NCBI GenBank assembly: GCA_963725215.1
Contig: CAVRXQ010000007.1
Location: 124,001 to 188,000 of the forward strand
Direction: 5' to 3'
Source: CAVRXQ01 sp963725215
Lineage (GTDB): Bacteria > Actinomycetota > Acidimicrobiia > Acidimicrobiales > Bog-793
DNA: 64,000 bases
The notes under the pieces are model-generated. The model did no database searches, was not told the DNA's origin, and worked only from the letters and a program-made list of their open reading frames with translations. Positions 25,038 to 33,742 of the stretch are shown here, piece by piece (within the stretch, counting starts at the first letter, position 1; each line of letters starts with the position of its first letter). Position numbers and translations under genes: made by a program.

Positions 25038-25283
25038 GCCCGCGAACAAGGGCACAACACGTGGAAAGGAACGTGATTCCCACCTGTCAAGCTGGGGACC
25101 GTGTGCCCTCAGTCCACAAGATCTGGCTGATCAACTCGCCCGTGTTGTGAACGCGGTGGATGATCGGCGTGAAAGCATCGTGGCTTCACGCTGCACCTAC
25201 CGTTGGTCATCCACAATCCACAGCACCTACTACTACTGCTATCTCTATTTAAAGAATCTTGAGAAGGAGGAGGCGGGAAAACC
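25038..25283. other. Putative replication origin oriC
   Basis: 246-nt non-coding gap between dnaA and dnaN. Box-like sites: CAGTCCACA (25110-25118), GGTGGATGA (25155-25163), TCATCCACA (25207-25215) and CAATCCACA (25214-25222). Then CTACTACTACTGCTATCTCTA (25227-25247, a trinucleotide repeat like the DnaA-trio element), and an AT-rich stretch TATTTAAAGAATCTT (about 25245-25260). This is the order box, trio, unwinding region described for B. subtilis. The dnaN Shine-Dalgarno AAGGAGGAGG follows at 25264-25273. Confidence 0.7.
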
Positions 25284-26408
25284 GTGAAGTTCCGAACTGA
25301 GCGGGACGCTCTCCTGGAAGCGCTCAGCACGACGGCGCGTGCCGCGTCGGCGCGCGTCGGCGTGAGTCTTGGCGGACAGAACGTGCGGCTCACCTTGCGT
25401 GGCAACCAACTCGAAGTCGTTGGATCCGATCCCGATCTTTCGATTGAGGTGTCACGAACGGTCGCGGGAAGCGAAGACGGGTCAACACAGATTCCATCGC
25501 GACTCGCGGTGGACATCGTTCGGGCATTCGACCCCGGAGCGGTCCGGGTGGAGTCGGACGATCAAGAGGTAAAGATCACCTCTGGCAAGGCGGAATTCGA
25601 CGTCCGGGTGCCGGTAGGTGCCGAGGTAACCCGACTTACGAGTGTGGACGGGGAGGGGATCACACTTCCCGCCAGTCCGTTCGCGGAAGGCCTCCGACAG
25701 GTGGTTCCGGCAGCGCTCGCGGATGACACTCGCGCCCCGCAGTTGACTGGCGTGCTGATGGTGGCAATGGATAACGGGTTGCGGCTTGTTGCGACGGATT
25801 CCTATCGGCTCGCGTTTAAGGACCTTGCCGGGCTTTCCGCGCTCGCCCCAGGTTCGGAGGTCCTCATTCCGGCGCGAGCCCTCGGTGAGATCCAGCGATT
25901 GGTGACGGAGAAGGAAAAAGACGGCGACGCAAAGCTCGTTTTTCGCCACAGTGAGCTCGACGCGGTGTTCGAACTCGACGACACCCGATTGACAACGCGG
26001 TTGTTGAAAGGTCCATTCCCCGACTACCAGCGGTTGCTCCCGGCGTCGTATCCGAATTCCTTACGTACCGGTCGGGACGAGCTTGCGAACGCGCTGCGTC
26101 GTGTGCGGCTGATGGTCCGGGACGCGAAGGATGTCGCAACGCCGGTGCGGGTCGCCTTTCGCCCAGATGGAGCGGATTTGACCGTGCTGACCACCGAGAG
26201 CGGGAGGGCCGCCGAGCAGATCAGCGGTGAGTACCAAGGCGACGAGCTCGTGGTGGCGTTCAACCCGAACTACCTACTCGACGGTGTCGAGGCTCTTCGG
26301 TCGGACACGGTGGTGATGGAGGTCATTGATTCCTCGAAGCCCGCGACCGTGCGAGCCGATGGCGAGGACGACTACCGGTATCTCCTCATGCCGGTCCGCG
26401 TCTCCTGA
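25284..26408 (+). CDS. dnaN: DNA polymerase III beta sliding clamp
   Basis: Ring-shaped processivity clamp for DNA polymerase III; 374 residues, GTG start after a strong Shine-Dalgarno. Three topologically similar domains: MKFRTERDALLEALSTTARA at the start, VLMVAMDNGLRLVATDSYRL in domain II, LKGPFPDYQRLLPASYPNSL, and the C-terminal end YRYLLMPVRVS, which matches the family end. Followed by recF with overlapping stop/start. Confidence 0.97.
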   Translation: MKFRTERDALLEALSTTARAASARVGVSLGGQNVRLTLRGNQLEVVGSDPDLSIEVSRTVAGSEDGSTQIPSRLAVDIVRAFDPGAVRVESDDQEVKITSGKAEFDVRVPVGAEVTRLTSVDGEGITLPASPFAEGLRQVVPAALADDTRAPQLTGVLMVAMDNGLRLVATDSYRLAFKDLAGLSALAPGSEVLIPARALGEIQRLVTEKEKDGDAKLVFRHSELDAVFELDDTRLTTRLLKGPFPDYQRLLPASYPNSLRTGRDELANALRRVRLMVRDAKDVATPVRVAFRPDGADLTVLTTESGRAAEQISGEYQGDELVVAFNPNYLLDGVEALRSDTVVMEVIDSSKPATVRADGEDDYRYLLMPVRVS

Positions 26409-27484
26409 CCGAGGTCAGTTGGCTCGAGCTCCGAGATTTTCGGAACATCGAGCACGTTTGGTTCGAGCCGAGCCCCACTGGGCTGACGGTCGTCACCGGG
26501 GAGAACGGAGCCGGCAAAACGAGCTTGTTGGAGGCGATCGCGTACGCCTCCACACTCGGTTCGTTCCGTGGAACACCGCGCGACGCTCTCATCCGCGATG
26601 GTCTGTCTCGCTCAGTGATTCGGCTGGACGCGGTGACCGACGAGCGCCCGGAACGAATCGAAGTCGAGATTTCCCGTGACCGGCGCGACCGAGTGCTGCG
26701 CAACCACCAACGGCCGCGGCGAAATGCCGAACTGCTGGAAGTGCTCCGTGTGACGGTGTTCACGCCGGATGATCTCGCCCTCGTTAAAGGCGGGCCACAA
26801 CACCGGCGCGACTACCTCGATGATGCACTCGTCGCGGCGTATCCATTTCGACTCGAATTGCGCCAAAACGTGGAGAAGATTCTTCGCCAACGCGGGTCGT
26901 TGCTCCGCCAATCTGGCGGATACCTCAGCCGTGAGATCGTCTCATCGCTTGACGTGTGGGACGCGCAACTCTCCATTGTGGGCGAGGAGCTCATCTGTGC
27001 CCGCGAAGCGCTGCTTACCCAGATCGCGCCACTGGCGAATGCCGCGTTTCGCGACCTCACACGAACCGAGGATTCGCTTGAGCTTGAGTATTTGCGATCC
27101 TTCGAGGGAACGCTCGCCGACGCGCTGAAGCTGTCGCGCCAAGACGACGCGCGACGGGCGATGACGACCATCGGGCCACACCGAGACGACTTCGCGATCC
27201 GCGTCGGACCACTCGACGCGAGGACTCGCGTCTCTCAGGGTAGGCAGCGGTGCGCAACACTCGCCCTTCGTCTCGCCGCGCACGGCGCGGTGAGGGAAGC
27301 CGCGGGGACCTCGCCGGTCTTGTTGCTCGACGACGCATTCTCAGAACTCGATGAAGCGACGGCTCGGGCTCTATTCGAAGAACTTCCGAAAGGTCAGGCC
27401 ATCTTGACGACGGCGGGCCCGCTCCCACCGGGAGCGAAGCCGGTATTGATCATCCGAGTCGCCGATGGGGAGCTCGTCGGATGA
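26405..27484 (+). CDS. recF: DNA replication and repair protein RecF, apparent CTG start
   Basis: SMC-like ATPase that helps RecA load at gaps; 359 residues if started at CTG 26405. Sequence: LTEVSWLELRDFRNIEHVWF, Walker A TGENGAGKTSLLEAIAYAS, signature and Walker B near the end (LLLDDAFSELDEATARALFE). In this frame, between TGA near 26327 and the Walker A motif, there is no ATG, GTG or TTG; the first is a TTG at 26522-26525, after the Walker Lys. The CTG overlaps the dnaN stop (CTGA), as ATGA and GTGA overlaps do elsewhere in this window, so coupled initiation is plausible. ATGA overlap with the DUF721 gene downstream. Confidence 0.93.
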   Translation: MTEVSWLELRDFRNIEHVWFEPSPTGLTVVTGENGAGKTSLLEAIAYASTLGSFRGTPRDALIRDGLSRSVIRLDAVTDERPERIEVEISRDRRDRVLRNHQRPRRNAELLEVLRVTVFTPDDLALVKGGPQHRRDYLDDALVAAYPFRLELRQNVEKILRQRGSLLRQSGGYLSREIVSSLDVWDAQLSIVGEELICAREALLTQIAPLANAAFRDLTRTEDSLELEYLRSFEGTLADALKLSRQDDARRAMTTIGPHRDDFAIRVGPLDARTRVSQGRQRCATLALRLAAHGAVREAAGTSPVLLLDDAFSELDEATARALFEELPKGQAILTTAGPLPPGAKPVLIIRVADGELVG

Positions 27485-27873
27485 GTCCCACGCCCGCGGA
27501 ACGTGGCAAATCGCGACGAAGACGGTCTTCGGGCCATGACGGCGACGTCTTTGGCGCGGATAATCGTCGAGAGCCATATCCAATCGACAAGGTGTTTGAC
27601 GCGTACCTCGCGTCGGAAGGACTTGTCGGCCTGCGTCTCCTCGACTCGATCGTGCAATCCTGGCCAGACCTTGTCGGTGAGGCCGCCGCTCAGCACACCG
27701 CGCCGCGTTCGTTGCACGGGTCTGACCTCCTCGTTTCAGTCGACAACCCGGCACGAGTGACTGAGCTCGCGTTCTTGGCGCCGGCGATCTGCGAACGCCT
27801 CGCTGAGCTGCTCGGACGACGGGTCGTCGAACGGGTGAAAGGCCAAGTGGATGGTCGTTTTCGCCTAGACTAA
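27481..27873 (+). CDS. DUF721 (DciA-like) protein
   Basis: 130 residues. Basic N-terminus (RGKSRRRRSSGHDGD), then the DUF721 domain: VFDAYLASEGLVGLRLLDSI, QSWPDLVGEAAAQHTAPRSL, LLVSVDNPARVTELAFLAP. In other bacteria DUF721 proteins (DciA) help load DnaB helicase; between recF and gyrB actinobacteria carry this gene (Rv0004 position). It overlaps recF by 4 nt. Confidence 0.9.
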   Translation: MSPTPAERGKSRRRRSSGHDGDVFGADNRREPYPIDKVFDAYLASEGLVGLRLLDSIVQSWPDLVGEAAAQHTAPRSLHGSDLLVSVDNPARVTELAFLAPAICERLAELLGRRVVERVKGQVDGRFRLD

Positions 27874-27884
27874 AAGCGTTCTGT

Positions 27885-27909
27885 GGCTTGCGCTCACGGC
27901 GCGCAAGCC
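27885..27909 (+). promoter_or_regulatory. Strong hairpin before gyrB
   Basis: GGCTTGCGC (27885-27893) and GCGCAAGCC (27901-27909) form a perfect 9-bp stem with a 7-nt loop, in the gap between the DUF721 gene and gyrB. No T run follows. It could be a terminator-attenuator or an mRNA processing site for gyrB; I cannot decide which. Confidence 0.4.
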
Positions 27910-27944
27910 GAGATTGGCATCGACGCCGTTGAGGAGCCGCGCCC

Positions 27945-29891
27945 GTGGTGACGAAGGTGAAAGAAAGGTCCCGCCGCGCCGCGGGGTCGTACGAATCGGC
28001 GGACATCACGGTCCTAAAGGGTCTCGAGCCCGTCCGGGTTCGCCCGGCGATGTTCATCGGGTCGACGTCATCCTCCGGGCTACACCACCTGATCTGGGAA
28101 GTTGTCGACAACGCCGTCGACGAGGCGATGCAGGGATACGGCACCCGGATCGACGTCACGATCTTGAAAGACGGCGGCTGTCGGGTCACCGACAACGCTC
28201 GCGGGATTCCAGTCGATCCCCACCCCGACGACCCTTCGAAGTCGGCGGCCGAGATCGTGCTCACGACGCTTCATGCCGGCGGCAAGTTCGGCGGTTCGGG
28301 GTACAAGGTCTCCGGGGGGCTCCACGGCGTTGGCGTCTCAATCGTGAATGCCTTGTCCACGCGTCTCGAGCTTCAAGTTGACCGCGGCGGTAGCCGCTAT
28401 GAGATCGCGTTCGTCGACGGCGGCAAGCCGACCGGCAAGTTGAAGAAGGTCGGTCCCTCGCCCCGTGGCCGCACCGGGACGACGGTCAGCTTCTGGCCGG
28501 ATCCGAAGGTCTTCGACGAAGTGGAGTTCCGCGCGCAGACGATCATCGAGCGTCTGCAGATGAACGCGTTCTTGCAACGAGGACTCGAGATCCGATTCAA
28601 AGACGAACGCCCCGGCCACGAGCAGTCTCAGGTCTTCCGGTACACGGGCGGGATCGAAGACCTCGTTCGCCACCTGAACCAGTCGAAAGAGGCGCTATTC
28701 CGCAAGGTCGCGTACTACTCCCAGTCGGAGAACGACCAGGAGATCGAGATCGCGCTGCAGTGGAACACCGGTTACTACGAGAGCATCTACTCCTTCGCGA
28801 ATTCGATCGCCACGGTAGAAGGCGGGATGCACGAGGAAGGCTTCAAGAAGGCCCTGACGAACGTCGTGAACCGCAATGCTCGCAACAAGGGCGCGTTGAA
28901 GGACGCGGACGGCAACATTCAGGGCGAAGACATCCGCGAGGGGCTGACCGCGATCATCTCAGTTCGCCTGACGAATCCGCAGTTCGAGGGGCAGACGAAG
29001 GCGAAGCTCGGCAACGTCACGATTCGCTCTCTCGTCGAACGCGCGACGAACGAGAAACTCGCCGAGTGGCTCGAGGAGAACCCACGCGAGGCGAACCAGA
29101 TCTTGCAGAAGTCGCTCTTGGCTCAGCGTGCGCGCGTCGCCGCCCGACAGGCGCGTGATCTCACGCGGCGCAAGTCCGCGCTCGACGGTGCGGGACTTCC
29201 CGGGAAGCTCGTCGATTGCGCGTCGCGTGATCCACGTGAATCGGAGCTGTTCATCGTCGAAGGAAACTCCGCAGCCGGTTCGGCGAAGAACGCGCGCAAC
29301 CCGCACACGCAAGCGATCTTGCCGATCAGGGGAAAGATCCTGAACGTCGAGAAGGCCCGCGTCGACAAGATGCTGAAGAACGCCGAGATTCAGGCCCTAA
29401 TCATGGCGATCGGCGCCGGAGTCGCCGACGACTTCGACGTGTCGAAGATCCGTTACGACAAGGTGATCATCCTCGCCGACGCGGACGTTGACGGGTCCCA
29501 CATCCGGACGTTGCTGCTCACGCTTTTCCTCCGCCAAATGCACCCGCTCGTTGAAGCGGGTCACGTTTATGTCGCGCAGCCGCCTTTGTATTCAACGCTC
29601 GTCGGCACGACGAAGACGTATTTGAAAGATGACGGAGCGCGGCTGAAATTCTTGGATGAGCATCCGAATCACACGAAGGATTTTCAGCGGTTGAAGGGTC
29701 TCGGCGAGATGGACTTCTCCGAGCTGCGTGACACGACGATCGATCCGGAGAAGCGATCGCTGTTGCAGATAACCATCGAAGAGGCCGCGACCGCAGACCA
29801 GGTGTGCTCGGTGCTGATGGGCGACGACGTCGAACAGCGTCGTCATTTCATCCAGACGAACGCGAAAGACGTCCGCTTCCTCGATATTTGA
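27945..29891 (+). CDS. gyrB: DNA gyrase subunit B
   Basis: ATPase subunit of gyrase, 648 residues, GTG start. GHKL ATPase motifs: LHHLIWEVVDNAVDEAMQGY, VTDNARGIPVD, GLHGVGVSIVNALS. Transducer Lys in the QTKAKLGN loop. TOPRIM domain: LFIVEGNSAAGSAKNARN and IILADADVDGSHIRTLLLTL; the C-terminal tail is normal. The usual EGDSAGGSAK reads EGNSAAGSAK here; Asn 441 replaces the Asp whose change to Asn gives quinolone resistance in E. coli GyrB. Works with gyrA directly downstream. Confidence 0.97.
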   Translation: MVTKVKERSRRAAGSYESADITVLKGLEPVRVRPAMFIGSTSSSGLHHLIWEVVDNAVDEAMQGYGTRIDVTILKDGGCRVTDNARGIPVDPHPDDPSKSAAEIVLTTLHAGGKFGGSGYKVSGGLHGVGVSIVNALSTRLELQVDRGGSRYEIAFVDGGKPTGKLKKVGPSPRGRTGTTVSFWPDPKVFDEVEFRAQTIIERLQMNAFLQRGLEIRFKDERPGHEQSQVFRYTGGIEDLVRHLNQSKEALFRKVAYYSQSENDQEIEIALQWNTGYYESIYSFANSIATVEGGMHEEGFKKALTNVVNRNARNKGALKDADGNIQGEDIREGLTAIISVRLTNPQFEGQTKAKLGNVTIRSLVERATNEKLAEWLEENPREANQILQKSLLAQRARVAARQARDLTRRKSALDGAGLPGKLVDCASRDPRESELFIVEGNSAAGSAKNARNPHTQAILPIRGKILNVEKARVDKMLKNAEIQALIMAIGAGVADDFDVSKIRYDKVIILADADVDGSHIRTLLLTLFLRQMHPLVEAGHVYVAQPPLYSTLVGTTKTYLKDDGARLKFLDEHPNHTKDFQRLKGLGEMDFSELRDTTIDPEKRSLLQITIEEAATADQVCSVLMGDDVEQRRHFIQTNAKDVRFLDI

Positions 29892-29968
29892 TGGATTTGA
29901 TGGGCGCGAGAGACTCAAAAGAGATCCCGGCGCCCCGAGCAACCGGACGCGGAGAAAGGTAGGAGGCG

Positions 29969-32449
29969 ATGCCGCCTCGGTCGAGAAGGCCGGCCACCCG
30001 GTCGGATGGGGACAACCCGCCTGAGCCGATCATCGCGCCGATCGAGTTCCAAGAAGAGATGGAGCGCTCGTATCTCGAGTACTCCATGTCGGTCATCGTT
30101 TCCCGCGCTCTTCCCGATGTGCGCGACGGCCTGAAGCCGGTCCACCGGCGGATCTTGTACAGCATGTGGGACTCGGGGCATCGTCCCGACCGCCCGCACG
30201 TGAAGTGCGCGAGCGTCGTTGGTGAGGTGATGGGGAAGTTCCATCCCCATGGCGACGCCGCGATCTACGACGCGTTGGCGCGCATGGTGCAGGACTTCAG
30301 CTTGCGCCATCCGCTCATCGACGGACACGGCGACTTCGGCGCCCCCGGACCCGACGCGCTTCCCGCCGCGATGCGATACACCGAAGCGCGTCTCGCGCCG
30401 CTCGCGATGTCGCTCCTCGAAGGGATCGACGAGGACACCGTCGATTTCGTTCCGAACTACGACGGTCGGTACGAACAGCCGGTCGTGTTGCCGTCGCGAT
30501 TCCCGAATCTGCTTGTGAACGGATCGCAAGGAATCGCCGTCGGAATGGCGACGAACATCCCGCCGCACAACCTCGGCGAGGTGATCGACGCGACGCGTCA
30601 TTTGATCGAGCACCCCGACGCGACGCCAGACGACCTCATGAAGTTCGTCACGGGCCCGGACTTTCCAACGGGTGGGTTGATTCTCGGTCGGGCGGGAATC
30701 ATCGACGCCTACCGGACAGGCCGGGGTTCGGTGAAGATCCGCGCCGTCACCGAGATCACCGAGGCGCGCAACGGGGCGCCGCAGATCGTGGTGACCGAAA
30801 TCCCGTACCAGACCGCGGTGGAAATCATCGAAAAACAGGTCGCCGAGTCCCTCGAATCCGGCGACGTAACCGGAATATCGGCGATCGACAACCTCTCAGC
30901 AGGCGGGCAACCGCGACTCGTCATCACGCTGCGGCGCGACGCGAACGCGAACGTCGTGCTGAACAACTTGTTCAAGCACACCCAGTTGCAGACGAGCTTC
31001 GGAGTGCACATGCTGGCCCTCGTCGACGGGGTGCCCCGGCTCGTCAACCTCGCGCAGGCGCTCTCCGCCTATGTCGCGCACCAGGTCGAAGTCGTCACCC
31101 GAAGGTCAGAGTTCCGCCTGCGCAAAGCCCGCGAGCGTGCCCACATCGTCGAAGGCTTGTTGCGCGCGATCGACATGTTGGACCAGGTGATCGCGACGAT
31201 CCGCGGCTCGGAAGACCGATCGGAGGCGAGGACGAACTTGATGGCGGAGCCGTTCTCGTTCTCCGAGGATCAGGCGAACCACATCCTGGACATGACGCTC
31301 GGCCGACTCACGCGACTCGGGCGATCCGAGCTCGAAGAAGAAATGGTCGAGCTGAAAAAGACGATTGCCGAACTCGAGTCGATCCTCGGGCACCGTCCGA
31401 AGCTGCTGGGGGTGATCTCCGACGAGCTCGGCGCGGTGAGAGAGAAGTTCGCCGGCGAGCGCCGCACGCGTGTGGTGCACGACCCGGGCGACATGTCGGC
31501 CGAGGACCTGATTCACGACGACGAGATCGTCGTGACGCTTTCGCGTGTCGGGTACGTGAAGGCGGTGTCGACTGACGCATTCCGGACGCAGTCCCGAGGT
31601 GGCAGGGGAGTACAGGGCGCTCGCCTGAAAGAAGAGGACCTGATCCGTGACGTCATCTACGCGACGTCACTTTCGCACCTGTTGTTGTTCTCAAACCGCG
31701 GAAAGGTGTACCGACTCCGCGCGCACGAGATCCCGGTGAAAGAACGCACTGCACGAGGTACTGCGCTCGTGAACCTGATCTCGCTCGCGCCAGGAGAGCG
31801 GATCCAGGCGATCGTCCCGACGAGGGAGTTCGACCCCGACCAATATCTGTTGTTCGCGACACGAAGAGGGCAAGTGAAAAAGACCGCGTTCAGCGAGTAC
31901 GACAAGTCGCGGCGAGAAGGGTTCATCGCGATCACGCTGGGCGACGACGACGAGCTCGTCCGCGTCCTTCCCACGAGCGGGGACGACGACGTGTTCATGG
32001 TGAGTGAGCGCGGGATGGTGATCCGGTTCCACGAATCCGACGTTCGTGCGATGGGGCGGGCGGCCGCCGGGGTTCGTGGGATGCGGCTCAAAGCGGACGA
32101 CAAGCTCGTCGCCTGCGACGTCTCACGTCCGGACGTCGACCTCGTCATCGTTACCGACGCCGGATTCGGAAAGCGCACGAAGCTCGATCGCTTCGGGAGG
32201 CAAGGCCGCGGCGGACAGGGGGTCCGAGGTATTCGGATCACAGAACGCCGCGGTGTCGTGATCGACGCGCTGATGGCATCTATCGACGATGAGCTGTTGG
32301 TGATCTCGTCCGCGGGGATCGTCATCCGCATGGCCGTACGAGAAATCACAGCGCAGGGCCGGGACGCGACCGGGGTGCGGGTTATGAACCTCGAAGAGGG
32401 CCAGCGTGTATCGGCGGTTGCGCTGATGGGATCGGCGGAAGAGGACTGA
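29969..32449 (+). CDS. gyrA: DNA gyrase subunit A
   Basis: DNA-breaking subunit, 826 residues. Start region IEFQEEMERSYLEYSMSVIV and ALPDVRDGLKPVHRRILY. Quinolone region FHPHGDAAIYDALARMVQDF has Ala 97 and Ala 98 where E. coli has Ser 83 and Ala 84, and keeps Asp 101. Catalytic Tyr 137 is in AAMRYTEARLAPLA. C-terminal beta-pinwheel with GyrA-box-like TQSRGGRGVQGARL and repeats VYRLRAHEIP and RRGQVKKTAFSEY. 77 nt downstream of gyrB. Confidence 0.97.
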   Translation: MPPRSRRPATRSDGDNPPEPIIAPIEFQEEMERSYLEYSMSVIVSRALPDVRDGLKPVHRRILYSMWDSGHRPDRPHVKCASVVGEVMGKFHPHGDAAIYDALARMVQDFSLRHPLIDGHGDFGAPGPDALPAAMRYTEARLAPLAMSLLEGIDEDTVDFVPNYDGRYEQPVVLPSRFPNLLVNGSQGIAVGMATNIPPHNLGEVIDATRHLIEHPDATPDDLMKFVTGPDFPTGGLILGRAGIIDAYRTGRGSVKIRAVTEITEARNGAPQIVVTEIPYQTAVEIIEKQVAESLESGDVTGISAIDNLSAGGQPRLVITLRRDANANVVLNNLFKHTQLQTSFGVHMLALVDGVPRLVNLAQALSAYVAHQVEVVTRRSEFRLRKARERAHIVEGLLRAIDMLDQVIATIRGSEDRSEARTNLMAEPFSFSEDQANHILDMTLGRLTRLGRSELEEEMVELKKTIAELESILGHRPKLLGVISDELGAVREKFAGERRTRVVHDPGDMSAEDLIHDDEIVVTLSRVGYVKAVSTDAFRTQSRGGRGVQGARLKEEDLIRDVIYATSLSHLLLFSNRGKVYRLRAHEIPVKERTARGTALVNLISLAPGERIQAIVPTREFDPDQYLLFATRRGQVKKTAFSEYDKSRREGFIAITLGDDDELVRVLPTSGDDDVFMVSERGMVIRFHESDVRAMGRAAAGVRGMRLKADDKLVACDVSRPDVDLVIVTDAGFGKRTKLDRFGRQGRGGQGVRGIRITERRGVVIDALMASIDDELLVISSAGIVIRMAVREITAQGRDATGVRVMNLEEGQRVSAVALMGSAEED

Positions 32450-32476
32450 GCCTCATCAAGTAATTTCGTTTGATCC

Positions 32477-32550
32477 GGGGCTATAGCTCAGTTGGTTAGA
32501 GCGCAGCACTGATAATGCTGAGGTCACTGGTTCAAGTCCAGTTAGCCCCA
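32477..32550 (+). tRNA. tRNA-Ile (GAT anticodon)
   Basis: Complete cloverleaf of 74 nt: acceptor GGGGCTA pairs with TAGCCCC, D-arm AGCTCAGTTGGTTAGAGC, anticodon loop CTGATAA with GAT at the centre, T-arm CTGGTTCAAGTCCAG. Discriminator A, and CCA is not encoded (CCG follows). It is the integration site of the island to the right; the last 43 nt before the discriminator, plus one, repeat at 42206-42249. Confidence 0.97.
32506..32549 (+). repeat. Attachment repeat, tRNA side
   Basis: Left copy of the 44-bp direct repeat, starting in the anticodon stem and ending at the last acceptor base of tRNA-Ile. It keeps the tRNA intact after integration. Confidence 0.92.
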
Positions 32551-32585
32551 CCGTACCGTCCCTGCTCAGATATGCAATCCTGAAC

Positions 32586-33742
32586 CTACGCGCCGATCGT
32601 TGGTGCTCGGCGAGTGCGTTGCACCACGGCTGCACCACGAGACGATTCGGTTTCTGGCTTCATAAGCGAGTCGAGGCGATCCCGCAGTGCCTCGTCGGCT
32701 TCTGGAAACAGGTGGCCGTATCGATCCTGTGTGAACGAGGTCGAAGTGTGACCAGCTCGCCGGGTCACCTCAAGCGGGTTCGCTCCGGCTGCGATCCAGA
32801 TTGCGACGGCTGTGTGGCGCATGTCGTGAGGACGCAGCGGCGCTAGCTCCGCGGCCTTGACTGCGGGCACCCAGAATCTCTGGCGCCAAGAATTGACGCG
32901 TAGTCCTCCTCCTTCGGGCGCGGGAAACACGAACGCGTCGGGTTGGTTGGGCAATCGTTCGAGATGCCGTTCGAGTTCGCGCACCACCGGTCGAGGCAAC
33001 GAGACTCTTCGCCGGCTTGCCCGCGTCTTCGGCGGCCCGTACGCAAGCCCCTGCACCTCGGCCGCGATCTCGGCAACATCGACGGTTCCGCGCAGAGTTC
33101 CACCCGTGAGCGACGCAGGCCCGCGAGTTCTCCGATTCGCAGACCGCCGTAGCAGCCGACATACACGAGTGCTCTGTAGCGATCGTCGATCGTGTCCGCG
33201 AGTCGGTCAACTTCCTCCGGTCGAAGGAACCGCATCTCCTCGCGCTCGACCTTCGCCAGCGGCACGTTGCGGCAAGGCGTAGCCCCGATAAGGCCACTGT
33301 CCACGGCCACGCGCATCACCTTCGCCAGCAGGCCGTAGGCGAGCCTGACGGTTGAAGGTGCGAGTCCACGAGACGTCAGCTGAGACACCCATGAGCGCAC
33401 GTCCGTTTGCGTAATCGCCCCGAGGTGGCACGTCCCGAACGTCGGCAACACGTAGCGGTCGAGGTAGCCCCGGTCCCGCACCCTCGTGGTTGGACGCAGA
33501 TGGCTCGTCGTCGACCACCACTCGTCAACCCAGGAGTCGAATCTGCGTCGAGCCCCCGCTGGGTTGACCCAAGCTCCGCGGAGCACGTCAGCTTCAACGG
33601 TCGAGAGAAATGCCTTGGCGTCGGCTCGAGCTCCGAAAGTGCGAGTTCGTTGCCGTCCCGAGGGGTCCCGGTATCTCGCCTCCCATCGGACTTCGTTGCT
33701 GGGCCTGCCGACCGATCGCGGCGAGCGTCGAACTGAACCCAT
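32586..33742 (-). pseudogene. Tyrosine integrase, frameshifted
   Basis: Phage-type tyrosine recombinase for integration at tRNA-Ile. The upstream frame (33742 down to about 33100) has an N-terminal AP2-like arm (RWEARYRDPSGRQRTRTFGA), a SAM-like core-binding domain, and the first catalytic Arg in YGGLRIGELAGLRRSRV. The downstream frame (about 33110 to 32586) continues TLRGTVDVAEIAAEVQGLAY, PPKTRASRRRVSLP, then the catalytic HxxR as LRPHDMRHTAVAIWI, GHTSTSFTQDRYGH with the nucleophile Tyr. One base near 33100-33110 breaks the frame. All catalytic residues (R, K region, H-R-H, Y) survive across both pieces. A sequencing error is possible. Confidence 0.85.

Noticed and set aside
25227..25247. 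CTA repeat as a CRISPR-like or microsatellite repeat
   Set aside because: Only a short trinucleotide run in the oriC gap; better explained as a DnaA-trio-like element. No CRISPR array was seen in the window.
26561..26580. GTTCCGTGGAACA, parS-like
   Set aside because: Lacks the central CACGTG core and lies inside recF.
32456..32638. 60-residue frame antisense to tRNA-Ile with LTGLEPVTSALS-type sequence
   Set aside because: A well-known false ORF made by tRNA sequence and flanks; the tRNA explains it.
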